A DNA stretch of 64,000 bases from Fallopia convolvulus. Its lineage: Eukaryota; Streptophyta; Magnoliopsida; Caryophyllales; Polygonaceae. The stretch spans positions 13,307,699 to 13,371,698 of the forward strand of contig OZ024735.1 of NCBI GenBank assembly GCA_964016875.1, written 5' to 3'. Positions within the stretch are counted from its first letter, which is position 1, and the number at the start of each line of letters is the position of its first letter. A model generated the notes under the pieces. It searched no databases and had not been told where the DNA came from. It was given only the letters and a program-made list of their open reading frames with translations. The position numbers and the translations under genes are program-made. Of this stretch, positions 34,035 through 45,459 are shown piece after piece.

Positions 34035-35945
34035 TTAATAGATGGTGTGGAGCTTCTTATCCTTCCGTTGTCCCAAGACTACACCAACAGCATAATCACT
34101 GGCGTCACACATAATCTCAAAAGGCAAAGTCCAATCCGGGGACTGCATAATAGGGGCGGAGACGAGGGCTGCTCTTAACCTGTAAAATGCTTCAAGACAT
34201 TCTGGAGACAGCTCAAACACTACATCCTTCATTAGTAGGTTAGTCAGAGGTTTAGCTATTTTAGAAAAATCCTTGATAAAGCGTCTATAAAAGCCAGCAT
34301 GCCCTAGAAAACACCTAATATCTTTTACAGAAGAGGGAGGAGGTAGTTTTTCAATAAGTTCAATTTTTGCTTTATCTACTTCTATCCCTCTTTTAGAGAC
34401 AAGGTGTCCTAGTACTATCCCTTCTTGGACCATAAAATGGCATTTTTCCCAATTAAGCACAACGTTGGTTTCTTCACATCTTTTAAGAACACATGCAAGG
34501 TTAGCAAGACAAACATCACAGGAAGAACCATACACAGAGAAATCATCCATAAAGACCTCTACAATATCCTCTATCATATCAGAAAAAATGGCCTTCATAT
34601 ACCTTTAGAAGGTGGCGGGGGCATTGCAAAGCCCAAATGGCATCCTTTTATAAGCAAAAGTCCCATAGGGACATGTAAAGGTAGTCTTTTCTTGATCACC
34701 AGGATGAATATGAATCTACCAAAAAACGCTATAACCATCTAAATAACAGAAATAATCATGTTGGGCTAAGCGTTCTAACACTTGATCAATGAAAGGAAGC
34801 GAAAAATGATATTTTCTGGTGGCACTATTGAGCTTCCTATAATCAATGCACATCCTCCAACTAGTTGTGGTCCTAGTGGGGATTAGCTCTCCCTTTTCAT
34901 TTTCGATTACGGTCATACCCTTTTTTAGGGACTATATGGACCGGACTAACCCATTGGTTGTCCGATATAGGAAATATGATCTCAGCATCAAGTAGTTTAA
35001 GAATTTTCTTTTTAACCACATCTTTCATGTTAGGATTTAACCTACGTTGATGCTCTGTAATGGGTTTATGATTATCCTCCATGTAAATCTCATGCATGCA
35101 AAGTGAAGGGGATATGCCGGTTATATCATCTAGGGAGTAGCCTATAGCTTTTCTATGTGTCCTAATCACAGTAAGCAGCTTTTCTACTTCATCATCTTTT
35201 AATTTAGCATTGATGATGACAGGGAAAGTGGAATTAGGACCAAGAAATTCATACTTGAGAGAATCAGGAAGAGGTTTGAGTGTTGGAGAAGGCTCAGCTG
35301 GTATGAGAATAGGTTCTTCTGGTTCCGTCTTCAAAACCTCTTCAAGGTATTCAAATGCTGAAATTTCATTGTCCTCGGCCAGGGTCGTTAACGATGCAGG
35401 CAGGGTCCTTAACGAGCTATCTTCATCTGCCAGAAGACTCAATACCGAGGTAGGTGGACTTGATACCGAGACTGTAGGAACGATCTCGGACCATCTTCGG
35501 CTTGAGAATACATCACTCGCCAATAATCTTCCGACGGGGTCCCCACATTCAATGAATTCATTGTGGGTGCAAAGCATCTTAACTTCAGCTCTATTTCTCT
35601 CCTTCATTGTTGGGTTGAACCAAAATTCTACCGCCTCATCCTCAATTTCGAAAGTTAGGAGTTCCCTCCTAACATCAATTATGGCTCCGACTGTGGAGAG
35701 GAACGGTCTCCCTAAGATAATAGGGACCACTGGATCTTCGGGCATCTCCATAACTATAAAATCATTAGGCACAAAGAATTTGCCCACTTGGACCAGAAAA
35801 TCTTCTACAACCCATGTTGGCTTGACGCACGAGCCATCTTCCATGTATAACCGCATGTTGATTGGCTCTAATGGTCCCATGTTGGCTTTTTACCAGATTG
35901 ATAAAGGTAGGAGACTCGCACTAGCACCGAGATCACATAAGGCTT
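34035..35945 (-). pseudogene. Athila-like protease and reverse transcriptase
   Basis: Protease region: CDLGASASLLPLSI (about 35945-35900, with a stop just after) and VPIILGRPFLSTVGAIIDV. A linker with palindrome-derived codons (35380-35417) leads to the RT: KPITEHQRRLNPNMKDVVKK, WVSPVHIVPKKG, then a frameshift near 34900, SWRMCIDYRKLNSATRK, a stop near 34716, FKRMPFGL-type block, VFMDDFSVYG (catalytic DD, about 34550), FLGHAGFYRRFIKDFSKIA, and the RNase H start FEIMCDASDYAVGVVLGQRK. RT copies element RNA to DNA. Confidence 0.88.
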
Positions 35946-35949
35946 TAAA

Positions 35950-38064
35950 TCAGTGGGTGCCTATACCAATTGTTATAGCAAATCTCCCTGGGTCGCCTAA
36001 TTTCTCTGGAAGAGTAATAGATCCGACCTCATCTTGAAGCTCTGTAATAGATCGTTTCTTGCTAAGAATGTTTTTCAAAAACTTTGTGTAAGCCAGCATT
36101 TCGCTTAGGGCCTCAGTGAATGGTATAGAAATATTTAAGCCTTGGAGAATCTTAACGAAACGCTTAAACTTGCCTTCAGTAGAGTCCTTAGACTTCTTAG
36201 TAGGAGAGGGAAGAGATTTCACCAATCTCGGAGCCAAAGCGGGCTCGAGAGGTGATGCTACCGGGTCGACATTAAGGTCTATTGGTGCGTTCAAAGGGTC
36301 GGTACCGACCCTGGTGGGGTCGGTAACGAGCCTGGGATTAAGAGAAGAGCTAGGAGTAGAGAACTTACCTGGATAGGCGTCGTTAACGACCCTGGGAGCA
36401 TTGTTACCGAGTTGTTCAGGCTCAGTAACGACCCTCTTTGGTTCGTTATCGACTTGGGTCGTGGCATCCTCTTGAGTTTCGGGGATCGTCTCCTTGGTTT
36501 TGGCACACTCCGATAGTGTCTTTCCACTCCTAAGGTGTACTGCCGCTATTTGTCCTCTAGGGTTCTCCTCGGGGCAGCCCGAGAGTTGCCCTTGCGGTCT
36601 TGGAATCTGTGCGGCCAAGTTCCCTATTTGTGAGTCGACATTCTTTTTCCATGCATCGAACTCTCCCCATCTTTTCATCTGGTTATTAAGGTTGGCTTGA
36701 ACTCCATTAATGCCCTCTTGTAAACCTTGTACCCAGGATGGTGGCTCTTGGTACCCTGGAGGTCGATATGGTGTAGGTCGTCTATCCGGTGGAGGCGCTG
36801 CATAGTTTGGATTCGGATTTTGATTGCCCCATGTCGGATAGTTGTTTGGCCTGTCAAAGTTATTAGGCTGGTTTCTGTATTGACCTCTCATGTAATTCAT
36901 CTCAGCATAAGTCTCAGCGGCTCTTACCTACTCAATGTTAGTGCAAGCAGAAGTAGTATGGGCAGAAGAGCCACATTTTTGACAAGGTTGAGAGGCTTTC
37001 AGAAAACTTACCTGTTTCTTAAGACGGTTGACCTCATCCTGTAGAAATTGATTTTTGACATCGGGATCAACTTCGTCCTTAGTAGGCATGTAGAGACGCC
37101 TCTTGGTCTGGGGTGATTGTTGGGTACCATACATGGCATCGTAGTTAGACAGCTTGTCCAGCAATTCCCATGCAACAGTGGGATCCATCTCTATAAACCC
37201 GCACACAGTATGTGTGTTGATGCGGTTCTTCGTTTCTGCATTGATTCCCTAGAAAAATATTTCTTGGAGTACATATAAAGGTTGCCCGTGAGTGGGGCAT
37301 TTTCTGAGCATCTCTTTAAACCTTTCTCATGTCTCTACAAAGGTCTCATTAGGCAGCTGGTGATAGGAGGTGATGCATTTTCTCAACTCCGTTGTCTTGG
37401 CAGGAGGGAAGAACTTTGTAAGAAATTGATCATACAAAGCCTTCCAAGTCCTGATAGACTTAGGAGGTAAGCTCTCCAACCAGCTCAGGGCCTTTCCAGT
37501 AAGAGACCACCTAAAAGCTTTTAAAAGAACATATTCAAGTGAGACACCTTCAGCAGCACTAGTGTCACATGAATCAAGAAAGTTCCTAATATGTTCAATA
37601 GGGCACTCAATAGGTTTCCCTTCAAACTGAGCCCTTTTTATCAAGGATATGAATTGAGATTTAATCTCAAATGTCTTCTCTATCTCTGGAAGCACAATTG
37701 CAGACTCTGGCACCCTCAGTTCTGGATGCATATATTGCTTGGCATTCCTCGGATAGGCGTTCAGTTCTTCTTGTAAACGAGCACTGTTAGCTCGTTCACG
37801 TTCAGCAGCGGCAGCAACGGTGTCACGATCAGCTTGTAACGCCTCCATCTGCCTCTGGAGTACTTCCATCTGTCGAGCCATCTCTTCAGGTGTATCCATG
37901 GCTCGGTTTTCTCTCCGTCTACGGTGCAAGGTGCGTTCAGGTTCAGAATAATAACCGGTGTTGTCAAATTCGAGCCTACGACGTCCTGCTGACTTACGCT
38001 GAGAAAACAGAATTAAAAACAAAAATGGGGTCGGGCTATTCCCAGACCCACAAATAAACAAACA
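35950..38064 (-). pseudogene. Athila-like gag with zinc knuckle
   Basis: It starts near MDTPEEMARQMEVLQRQMEA (coiled-coil, about 37900), then the gag core KAFRWSLTGKALSWLESLPP and YDQFLTKFFPPAKT (about 37510-37390), a stop near 37327, and CQKCGSSAHTTSAC (CCHC knuckle, about 36985-36944). After a stop near 36928 comes a Pro/Asn-rich segment and a coding linker built from palindrome copies (KRVVTEPEQLG, PRVVND, RLVTDPTRVGTDP, 36455-36296), and KFKRFVKILQGLNISIPFTE. The 5' end, just inside the primer-binding site, encodes a short leader of uncertain start. Confidence 0.85.
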
Positions 38065-38078
38065 AACATTGTTACTTC

Positions 38079-38097
38079 CCCGGCAACGACGCCAATT
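38079..38097 (-). promoter_or_regulatory. Primer-binding site of the Athila-like element
   Basis: On the minus strand TTGGCGTCGTTGCCGGGGA follows the 5' LTR with a two-base spacer. It matches the primer site common in plant Ty3/gypsy elements (TTGGCGCCGTTGCCGGGGA) with one change. Confidence 0.9.
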
Positions 38098-39560
38098 TGT
38101 TGACAGGGATTTACTTAACAACAAATAAAATTTGTATTCAAGACCCCGCTATGTATAGCAGAGTCAGGATCGTCCATGGAAAGCAAGGTTGTTTGTCTAT
38201 CAACTCCCAAAATAAGAAAATAAAGCAATCAAGCAAAAACAACTACGACCAACCTCGTTAACGACCTTGTCAGGGTAATTAACAAACCTGGGAATCTACG
38301 AACACAGAACAATTAACGACTCAAACGCAGGTTCGGTACCGAGGGTATGTTGACTCGGTAACAAGTAAGAACGAGAGCAAAACTAAACAAATTCAATGAA
38401 TAAAAAGATCTAGGACAAGGGTTACCACGACATAGCTATGCATATAAACTCGTATGAAGATAAAGATCATGCCTTTAAAGATAAATTCGTCAACTTTCGC
38501 TGACTAACAAGCAAATCAATCAACTTTCATAAATTAATTCACTTTATTACTTGTTTTGAATCCAAATATCAAAACTTTCGTTATCGAACAATATCAACAT
38601 TCAAGTTCATAATTTTCTCTTTCGATCAAGTTGAAAACTCAAATTACTTTGACTATCGTCTAAGCATAAGCACAACAAGCAATTCAAAAGATAGAAGGCA
38701 ATCAAAACATCAACTTACTCATTCAAACATGCACAACTATGCCCGGTTTCAACCCCGACCCTAGATAAGAAAACTACTCACTCTTCATTGAATTAAAGCA
38801 AACAACTTTAATTAAAGAAGACATTAAAAACAAAGCTAAACTTACTTGAAATTGAAAAGAAAATATTGTCTTACAAACTTTGTGGAATCCGAAAACACTA
38901 AGAACACCGAGCAAGATCCGATCACCGACCCCAAACTCTCTCTCTCAATCGACTTTAGGTTCGACTCTCTCTCTTTCTCGACTCTCCTAAATCTCGTCTA
39001 TCACTCCCTTGCCTAGGCTTAGAACAAGGGTATTTATACTAAGAAACTATCTATTAAAAAGGCTAAAAGATAAAAACTTACCCTACTTAAAAGATAACAA
39101 GATAAAAGATATAACAACTAAAAGTCGGCTACGCCTCTACCGACACGGGACCCTCGTTAACGACCCGCACAGAGTCGGTAGACTTTGCTGAATTCTTCTG
39201 AAAAATTCTATCTTCCAACCTCATTAACGACCTTCACATGATCGTTAACGAGCCTCTGTTTTGGCTTCTAACGAGTTCTTCCTTGGTTTTAAGTTGGATT
39301 CCAACTTGATTTTCCCATGCAATCTTCTTTCTCCTCTTCCATGCATTCCACCTTCCACCATAAGACTTCAACTCAGCTCGAAAAGCGCTCCTTTCCCGCT
39401 TAAAACCCTACAAAAAGACATAAAACGGAGTAGCTTCCATACTTTTCACAAAATATGCAAACATGTCCAAAAACACACAAAACTAACGCTAAAACCTACT
39501 AAAACCAAACTAAACAAACTAAGAAAGACACCTAAAACTAGACTAAAAACACGAACATCA
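38098..39560 (-). repeat. 5' LTR of the Athila-like element
   Basis: Pair of 16260-17713. It contains the same palindromic units (38256-38265, 38331-38360, 39152-39161, 39216-39251). Any element promoter would lie here, reading leftward into gag. Confidence 0.95.
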
Positions 39561-39565
39561 GGGCT

Positions 39566-39745
39566 TATGCAGAAAATATAAACTCTTGTGTTAGTGAGAA
39601 GTATTGGCCAAAGATGAACTTTCCTTTGGACCCCCTTCCCCTAAAAAAATAGCCAGGGTGACCTAGAAAGAATCGTAGGAAAGACAGTCATGAAGATCCT
39701 AAGAGGCCAGGAAAACTTAAAAGGCATGGGGCAACAATATTACAA
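39566..39745 (+). pseudogene. MULE transposase, extreme C-terminus
   Basis: Directly after the right GGGCT duplication the MULE frame resumes YAENINSCVSEKYWPKMNFP, a typical MuDR C-terminal block (Tyr-Ala...EKYWP). An in-frame TAG follows in LPLKK*PGRP, then basic RPRKNRRKDSHE-type sequence in a broken frame. It ends near the TATTATGA at about 39750. Confidence 0.8.
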
Positions 39746-39959
39746 TATATTATGATAGGTTGAATAATGGATATTACTTTATTCAGTTATGGGATATTTA
39801 CGTCCTCCATTCTTGTCATGTCCAAAGCCCGCTGATAGTACTACAACGAGCGACGGACCTTGTTACACCATGATCTACCCGGAAGGTTTCCCCGGGTATT
39901 CGTGCGATATCATTTCTGAGGTGACCCTAGAACATAGGGAAATACCTCCACATAAAATT

Positions 39960-40560
39960 TTGCAAAATAAGTAAATATGTAAAACACAAATAAAACCGGG
40001 TCAAAATTAAAAATTACTAGTCATCATTACTCGTATGTAGGACATAAAAGCAACCACCTATTTGTTTTTCCTCAACACGGGATGCCATTCTGAGGTGGTG
40101 GTACAAGTATGCGAGTGTAGCAGAGCACCATGAATACTTTGATGCCAGATTATGGTCCACCAATTACAACACTTTGAGTAACGCCGAATTGCACGTCTTG
40201 TCAATGAATAACGTAGTACCCACTACCTCGAATAGTTTTCTAGATGCCAACAATCTCCAGTCTCCTCCATTAATTTGCATGTCATTTAGAATAGTTTGTG
40301 AATGGTTGATGGAAAAGATTTTCCTCCCCACCAGTTGTCCTCATCTGCTTCGTAGTGAATTTGAAGGAATTCATCATCCAAGTCATCAGACCCCATCCTC
40401 GACCGCTTGTGCATCCTTTATCCCATGCAACGGTAGTCCCAAAATGGAAACTGTTTGTTTCCGGATGCCACCTCTCGATGAACGCCGTAACCAATGCTTC
40501 ATTTGTTTCTTTGAACGTTCACTTCTATAAGCGCATTAATTCACCACGTTGAACAAGGAC
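39960..40560 (-). pseudogene. Plant mobile domain (PMD) fragment
   Basis: The minus strand reads TNEALVTAFIERWHPETNSF (about 40520-40460), then, after degenerate sequence, TLFIDKTCNS and ASKYSWCSATLAYLYHHL followed by KQIGGCFYV (about 40145-40050). This is the order of a plant mobile domain, found in MAIN/MAIL proteins and in some MULE- and gypsy-type elements. Frame breaks and missing middle parts show it is a relic. Whether it came from a transposon or a host MAIL-like gene cannot be told. Confidence 0.65.
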
Positions 40561-40798
40561 GACCCACTTCACCCCAACATCCAACTTATCCTTCTAGAAA
40601 TAAAGCTTCCCTTGTTGATGCACTCTTAGCTGTATTCGACCCCCCTGAAACCATTATAACAAAGATTTATCTATTTTGTAAATAGGTTAAAATCTAAGGA
40701 AATGTATTAAACTACTAAACAATGTTCTTACCAAAATGCTCGGATCTTCCCTTAATGCTTTCGCAATGTGAGTGTTGAAGTCGACTAGTAGACTGGTA

Positions 40799-41230
40799 TC
40801 AATAGGTCAGCCACCATATCCGTCTCGTGTAAGATCGGAGGCGAGTGTGCTGGGTGGTAGGAAGGTTCTGCCTCAGCCTCAAGATAAAAAGATTGTCTAA
40901 CCTCATGATAAGATGGAGGCCTGACTTGATAGTTGGTGGGCTCGGGTAGAAAGTTGGAAGGCCCGACTTGGTGTGGTCGGACGGAACTGACAGAGGGGTA
41001 TATGAAATCATATTAAGGAGAAATGGGTCTGACTGTGGGTCGGTCTCTGGTGTCAGAACATTGTTAAACTCTACTTCTAAATGTTGGGTAGGCTTAAAAT
41101 CAAGAGGTGGGTTTGGTGTGTCTTGGGAACTAAATGACGCGCACACATTATGGTAATATGGGGTTGGGATTAGGGTTTGAATGGGTGGAATGATGGGGTG
41201 TAGTGGATAAGGGGGAGGTCGAGAACTCAA
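40799..41230 (-). pseudogene. Pro-rich ORF upstream of the PMD fragment
   Basis: A 143-codon minus-strand frame, Pro/Thr/Ser-rich (starts MSSRPPPYPLHPIIPPIQTL). No family is recognised. Its strand and position suggest an N-terminal or upstream part of the same PMD-containing element; low complexity makes this uncertain. Confidence 0.3.
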
Positions 41231-41249
41231 ATTGTGACTGGTACCAATC

Positions 41250-42030
41250 TACGCATAAATAATTATAGTTGATTGATACACATAATAGAAAATAAAAATA
41301 TTACGATAAATTTAAATTTAGTTATAACATCCTGATAGATAAATAAATATAATTAATAATACTAAATTAAAATATAATATATCAAATCTAAATTGACATT
41401 TTAAGTGTAAAATATAATATCATACCTAAATCAAATCCCCTCAGTTTGGTATGAACCGAAATCTAATATATTTGGTATTGTTAGTTCAACCAAAATCTCC
41501 TCTTGTTCGGCCTCAGCACTGACAGTTGCTTCCATCATAGTTTGATTTAAATCTATAGATTGTGATGAAGACGGAGGTGGCGTTTTCGAACGATTTTTAG
41601 ATTATAACCTCCAAAAAAAATCTTCTTTTTTCCTAAATTTTTTTCTTTTTTTCTTCTACTTCGGCTTTTTAAAATCCCTGCCCTGCCCACCCCTATTTAT
41701 AAGCTCTTTAAAAGAGTCATTGGGGACCAATGGCTCTCAAATGACCCCTTGGGTGCATCAGTCGAGGGGACCAACGTGGAGCCCCACCTGCCAGGCCATT
41801 GCATAAGAAAAATTGTAGAAAAATTATATACGTCGGTCGAGGAGATCAACAAAAAAGTCGAAACACCCCGTAATTATGAGCGGGCCACATCGAATTAGCC
41901 TTTCCTTAATCATAAAAATAAAATAAAATGTCTATTACTCGAGTTGAAAATTCAGTAGTGGATGGGCTACTTTTTGGTGATGGTATGGTAAGGATGAATC
42001 ACTTTGTGATTTACGCTCCTCTAATTGATG
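41250..42030. other. AT-rich intergenic region
   Basis: No feature is supported apart from short T/A runs. The part 41680-41890 is richer in G+C but has no recognised motif. Confidence 0.3.
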
Positions 42031-42039
42031 GCATATGAG

Positions 42040-42490
42040 TAGAGTTGACAAAAGTTGACTGAACCCGCCAACCCGACCCGAACCGCCGGATAATTTTAGG
42101 ATCAAGACTCGAAAATTTGAACCCGAAGCCCGAAATCAACCGAACTAGATAGAACCCGAAACCCGTGGGTTGAAACCCGAAACCAGTTGGGTTGACCGAT
42201 TTAGTACATTTATAGAATTTTTAAATTTTATTTTGAAAAATATAATATATTTTATTATTAAAATAAATGATAATAATATATTATTATTAAATATTATTTG
42301 TTTAATTAAAAATTGATTTTAATAATCATAAAAAGATATTTTAGACCCGCTGGCCAACCCGACCTGACCGAAAACCCGCTACAACTCGACCCGATTGACC
42401 CGTGACCCATAACAAAACCGAACCCGATTTAACTCGAACCCGAAATGACTGAACCCGAACCCGCCCGACCCAACCCAATTGACAAGTCTA
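42040..42490. mobile_element. hAT MITE (451 bp)
   Basis: It starts TAGAGTTGACAA, and the reverse complement of its right end starts TAGACTTGTCAA. The flanks are CATATGAG (42032-42039) and CATATGAC (42491-42498), an 8-bp duplication with one mismatch. Both ends carry ACCCGACCCGAA-type arrays around an AT-rich core. It has the same terminal design as the element in LTR1. Confidence 0.88.
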
Positions 42491-42499
42491 CATATGACA

Positions 42500-43690
42500 T
42501 ACACATAAATTTTATTTTTTCTTTTGTCAAGGTCATTGCCCATTAATATCAAAACAAAAACCTAATAGTAGTATTACAATTAAGCACTAGCCACTTGATT
42601 GAATATATTTCTTTATTTTTAGTTGTGAAGTTGAATGAATAGCCTTTTACTTTTAGGAGAGTGATATATATTAAAAATATATTTATCTATAACTACACCA
42701 AAGTTTATTATTTCAAGTTCTCAACCCTACTAGTGACATTATTTGTCATGCTTGTTCTTTGTCATACAAGGTGCACGCTAGAAAAAAAGAAAAAAAAGGA
42801 ATGTAAAAAAGGCAAGTTTATAGCCAAATTAGGCAGAATACATATACGGCCCCCTGACCTTTGACCAATTGGTCACTTTGACACCCCACCTTTGAAAATA
42901 TTCGATTGAGTACTTAAACTAATGAATTGAGACCTATTAAACACCTCTTTGCTGATGTGGCTAAATGTTTGAATTACACGCTCTGTTAGGCGAGTGAAAG
43001 GTGAAATTATGATTATGTGGCTATATGAATTGAGACATTTGACCAATTTTTCCTATTTCTTTATTTTTAGTTTTCCTTTAAATTTATTTTTTTCCTATTT
43101 TCTTTTTTTCCCTATTTCTTTCTTATGTTTCCCTATTTCTTTCTTATTTTTTCATTCTTCGTATTGCTCACCTGCAACAGAAAGATGAGAAAGGGCACCC
43201 AGATCCACAGTCGGTTTCCGTGTTCTTATGTGTTACGGCTGCTAGCTCATAAGTTATATTTGGACTGAAAACAAAGCATCATTGATTGGGCCATCAACGG
43301 ATTTAGCATCATATTCAGAGCAAAAAATTTGGTGCAATTAGATTAGAACTCAGCTCCTTGAGAGTACATGATTTAGCCATGAAATTTTCAGAAGGGATAG
43401 TATTCAAATTGGGCTCCGAAACAACACGTCTCAAACCATTGCTTTCAAGAGCTCAAGTAGCCAGGGTAGAATTACCTAGGGTTGAGCAGTCCAAGGCCGC
43501 CTCCGTAATTTCTATATTTTCGAGGTTTCCGATCAACAAGGTTGAGCCTTCAATCGCACACCGGCCCGATGAGGAGACAAACGAGGCCGGCGAGAGAGAC
43601 CTCCTCTTCAATGGCGTTGAATCTTATATCTAGGACCCGGATCTGAGGAGATCAATGGCGTTGAAGGTGTTGTAGAGTGAAGCATCGGAT
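42500..43690. other. Intergenic region
   Basis: AT-rich with pyrimidine runs (43040-43160). A plus-strand frame of 91 codons (43358-43633) has no recognised domain. I see no supported gene. Confidence 0.3.
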
Positions 43691-43965
43691 CTGGGTTTTC
43701 AACAACTAACACCATTTGTTGGTTTTGCAATTTGAAGATTGATATGTCTTCTTGATAGCAACTGCTCCCAAACGCCATCCTCGTTATCACCTCCCCCGTG
43801 AAGCGCGCCCTGAAACCACTCGAATACCTTGATCTCCACCTTGTCCCCTGAATCCGACGTCTGAGATACATCCCCAACCTGAACCACCAGATTGGCATTT
43901 GGTGAGAGACGAGATCTAGGGTTGAAGCTTCTGGAATTTCTTTGCCTTCATAGCTTGAAGTAATG
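43690..43965 (-). other. Possible minus-strand coding exon, unknown
   Basis: An open minus-strand frame reads NANLVVQVGDVSQTSDSGDK and KVEIKVFEWFQGAL, a mixed, protein-like composition. It has no start within the clearly open part and no recognised family. It could be an exon of a decayed host gene or chance. Confidence 0.25.
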
Positions 43966-44349
43966 GGTTTTTTAAAGCCAAATCCAGATCTACGTCAATT
44001 TTGGATTTTTTTTCCTTTTTTACCCCTTTTCTTTCTTTTTTTGTTGAGTAATGTAGATTTCTATAAGAAAATGAGGTTGCAAAACTTTTTAAATTTTTTT
44101 AAATGCTAAAATCAAAGCTAAAATCATAAGTTATCAAATGCAACCCTTAAAATTCGAAAAAATATTTAATTTGGGACAATAAACTTGTACAATTTTGTAT
44201 TTCAATCTTAAAATAGGTTTTTATGGTGCACGAATAATACCGTACAAACGGACAAAACAAATGACCTCTGATGTGGAGATATGACGATAAAATGTAGCGG
44301 GACCCATGAGAGGGGGACTTTTTGAGATGATATGAGGTGCTCAAAATCA

Positions 44350-45104
44350 ATGAAGTTTTTCCGCCCCCACCAAAAACGAAAAGGGTGGGTTCAAGCTCTT
44401 GCTCACAAATCAGAGCGCACTATCAACATGAAAAACAAATAAAGGGCTCGACCTCAGATCAGAAAGAGATAACATAGTTTGCTCAGCGCGCTTTTCACCC
44501 TAAAGATTACGAACCACAACGATGCTCGGTGTAGGTGGCGAGCTATTTGAAATCATGTAGTCATCCTTGAGGAGGCAATAAGACTTGATCTTTCCATATC
44601 GCGATGATTTCTCCCATATAAGAGGATTTGGTAAAACTAAGATCGACTCCCCAACCAATCAGGATTTGCCGCATTCCACAACAATCAGATCCCACCTCTC
44701 TCTCAACCAATCAAATGGGGGAACCTCACTTGTCCCACATCGGAGAAGTACAACAACTTCTCCTGAATGCCTATAAGTAGATGAAGATGGCGAAGGTTAC
44801 AAGGGTAAAAACAAGCTCTAGCTCTCTTGTTAATGGAGATTCGACGTGATGAACATTCAAAAAGACCGCACTGCCTTCGAAGCGAAGTTAGAAAAAAGAC
44901 TTCAAGTCGTCCAAAGAGAGAAACATCTTAGTGAGAGTGTAAATTGCATGAATAATCTAAAGAAGGTGTGAATAATTTGTTTGTAGCACATTTTAAGGAC
45001 TAGCCTATTTAGCGCGTCGAATAAAGAAAGAAGAGTGAAATCTATATTTTCCCATTTAAAGAATTTAAGTGTCGATACTAGCGCTCGTTTATTTCGGGTT
45101 TCAA
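44350..45104 (+). repeat. Probable 5' LTR end of a Tat-like gypsy element
   Basis: The tract ends TTTCA directly before a primer-binding site. It contains CTTGTCCCACATCGG (44729) and a TATA-like GCCTATAAGTAG, as in plant LTR promoters. The left boundary is not resolved. Confidence 0.5.
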
Positions 45105-45106
45105 CA

Positions 45107-45125
45107 TTGGCACCATCTATGGGAA
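45107..45125 (+). promoter_or_regulatory. Primer-binding site, Tat/Ogre type
   Basis: TTGGCACCATCTATGGGAA resembles the TTGGCGCCGTCTGTGGGAA site of plant Tat-type elements with three changes. A short gag-start-like frame follows (NNTPLEGTPNWNYG near 45210) before homology is lost near 45450. Confidence 0.65.
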
Positions 45126-45459
45126 CCTTTTCATTTTAAGTAATATCAGAGTTTTCTTCACTCAAAATAACAAAAACGCTTGTGCCAATAAATTCTTCCC
45201 ACTCCACCCTAACAACACACCCCTTGAGGGAACACCTAATTGGAACTATGGGGCCTAGCAGCCAAGTTGGTCGTACATCGTACCTCCGGGCTGGACATAC
45301 AATGCCCAACGCACCGCAACAACCGTATCCCTTCTCGGGGTACGCGCACTAGGATGCGCCCTCTGCATCGCATCAGCCATACCCCTTCATGGTTGATATA
45401 TGGTTTTGGTGTTGCTATGTACTATTTTGAGTTGTTGGGTTGTATTTGATGATTTGTAA

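Larger units (their letters stand above)
16260..39560 (-). mobile_element. Athila-like Ty3/gypsy retrotransposon with nested insertions
   Basis: Flanked by GGGCT on both sides (16255-16259 and 39561-39565). Two LTRs of about 1.46 kb (16260-17713 and 38098-39560) begin TGTTGA and end ATCA on the plus strand. On the minus strand the order is 5' LTR, primer-binding site, gag, protease, RT, RNase H, integrase, env-like ORF, long 3' untranslated region, PPT, 3' LTR. The env-like ORF downstream of integrase and the primer-site sequence point to the Athila group. Net length without the nested array and plus-strand fragment is about 13 kb. Frameshifts and stops in pol show it is dead. Confidence 0.85.

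Noticed and set aside
34425..36037. Long plus-strand ORFs (up to 275 codons) opposite the Athila-like pol
   Set aside because: They are antisense shadows of the well-supported minus-strand protease/RT frame.
16417..39251. The regularly paired palindromes as a CRISPR-like array
   Set aside because: Spacing is irregular over kilobases, there are no uniform spacers or cas genes, and the DNA is from a plant nucleus.
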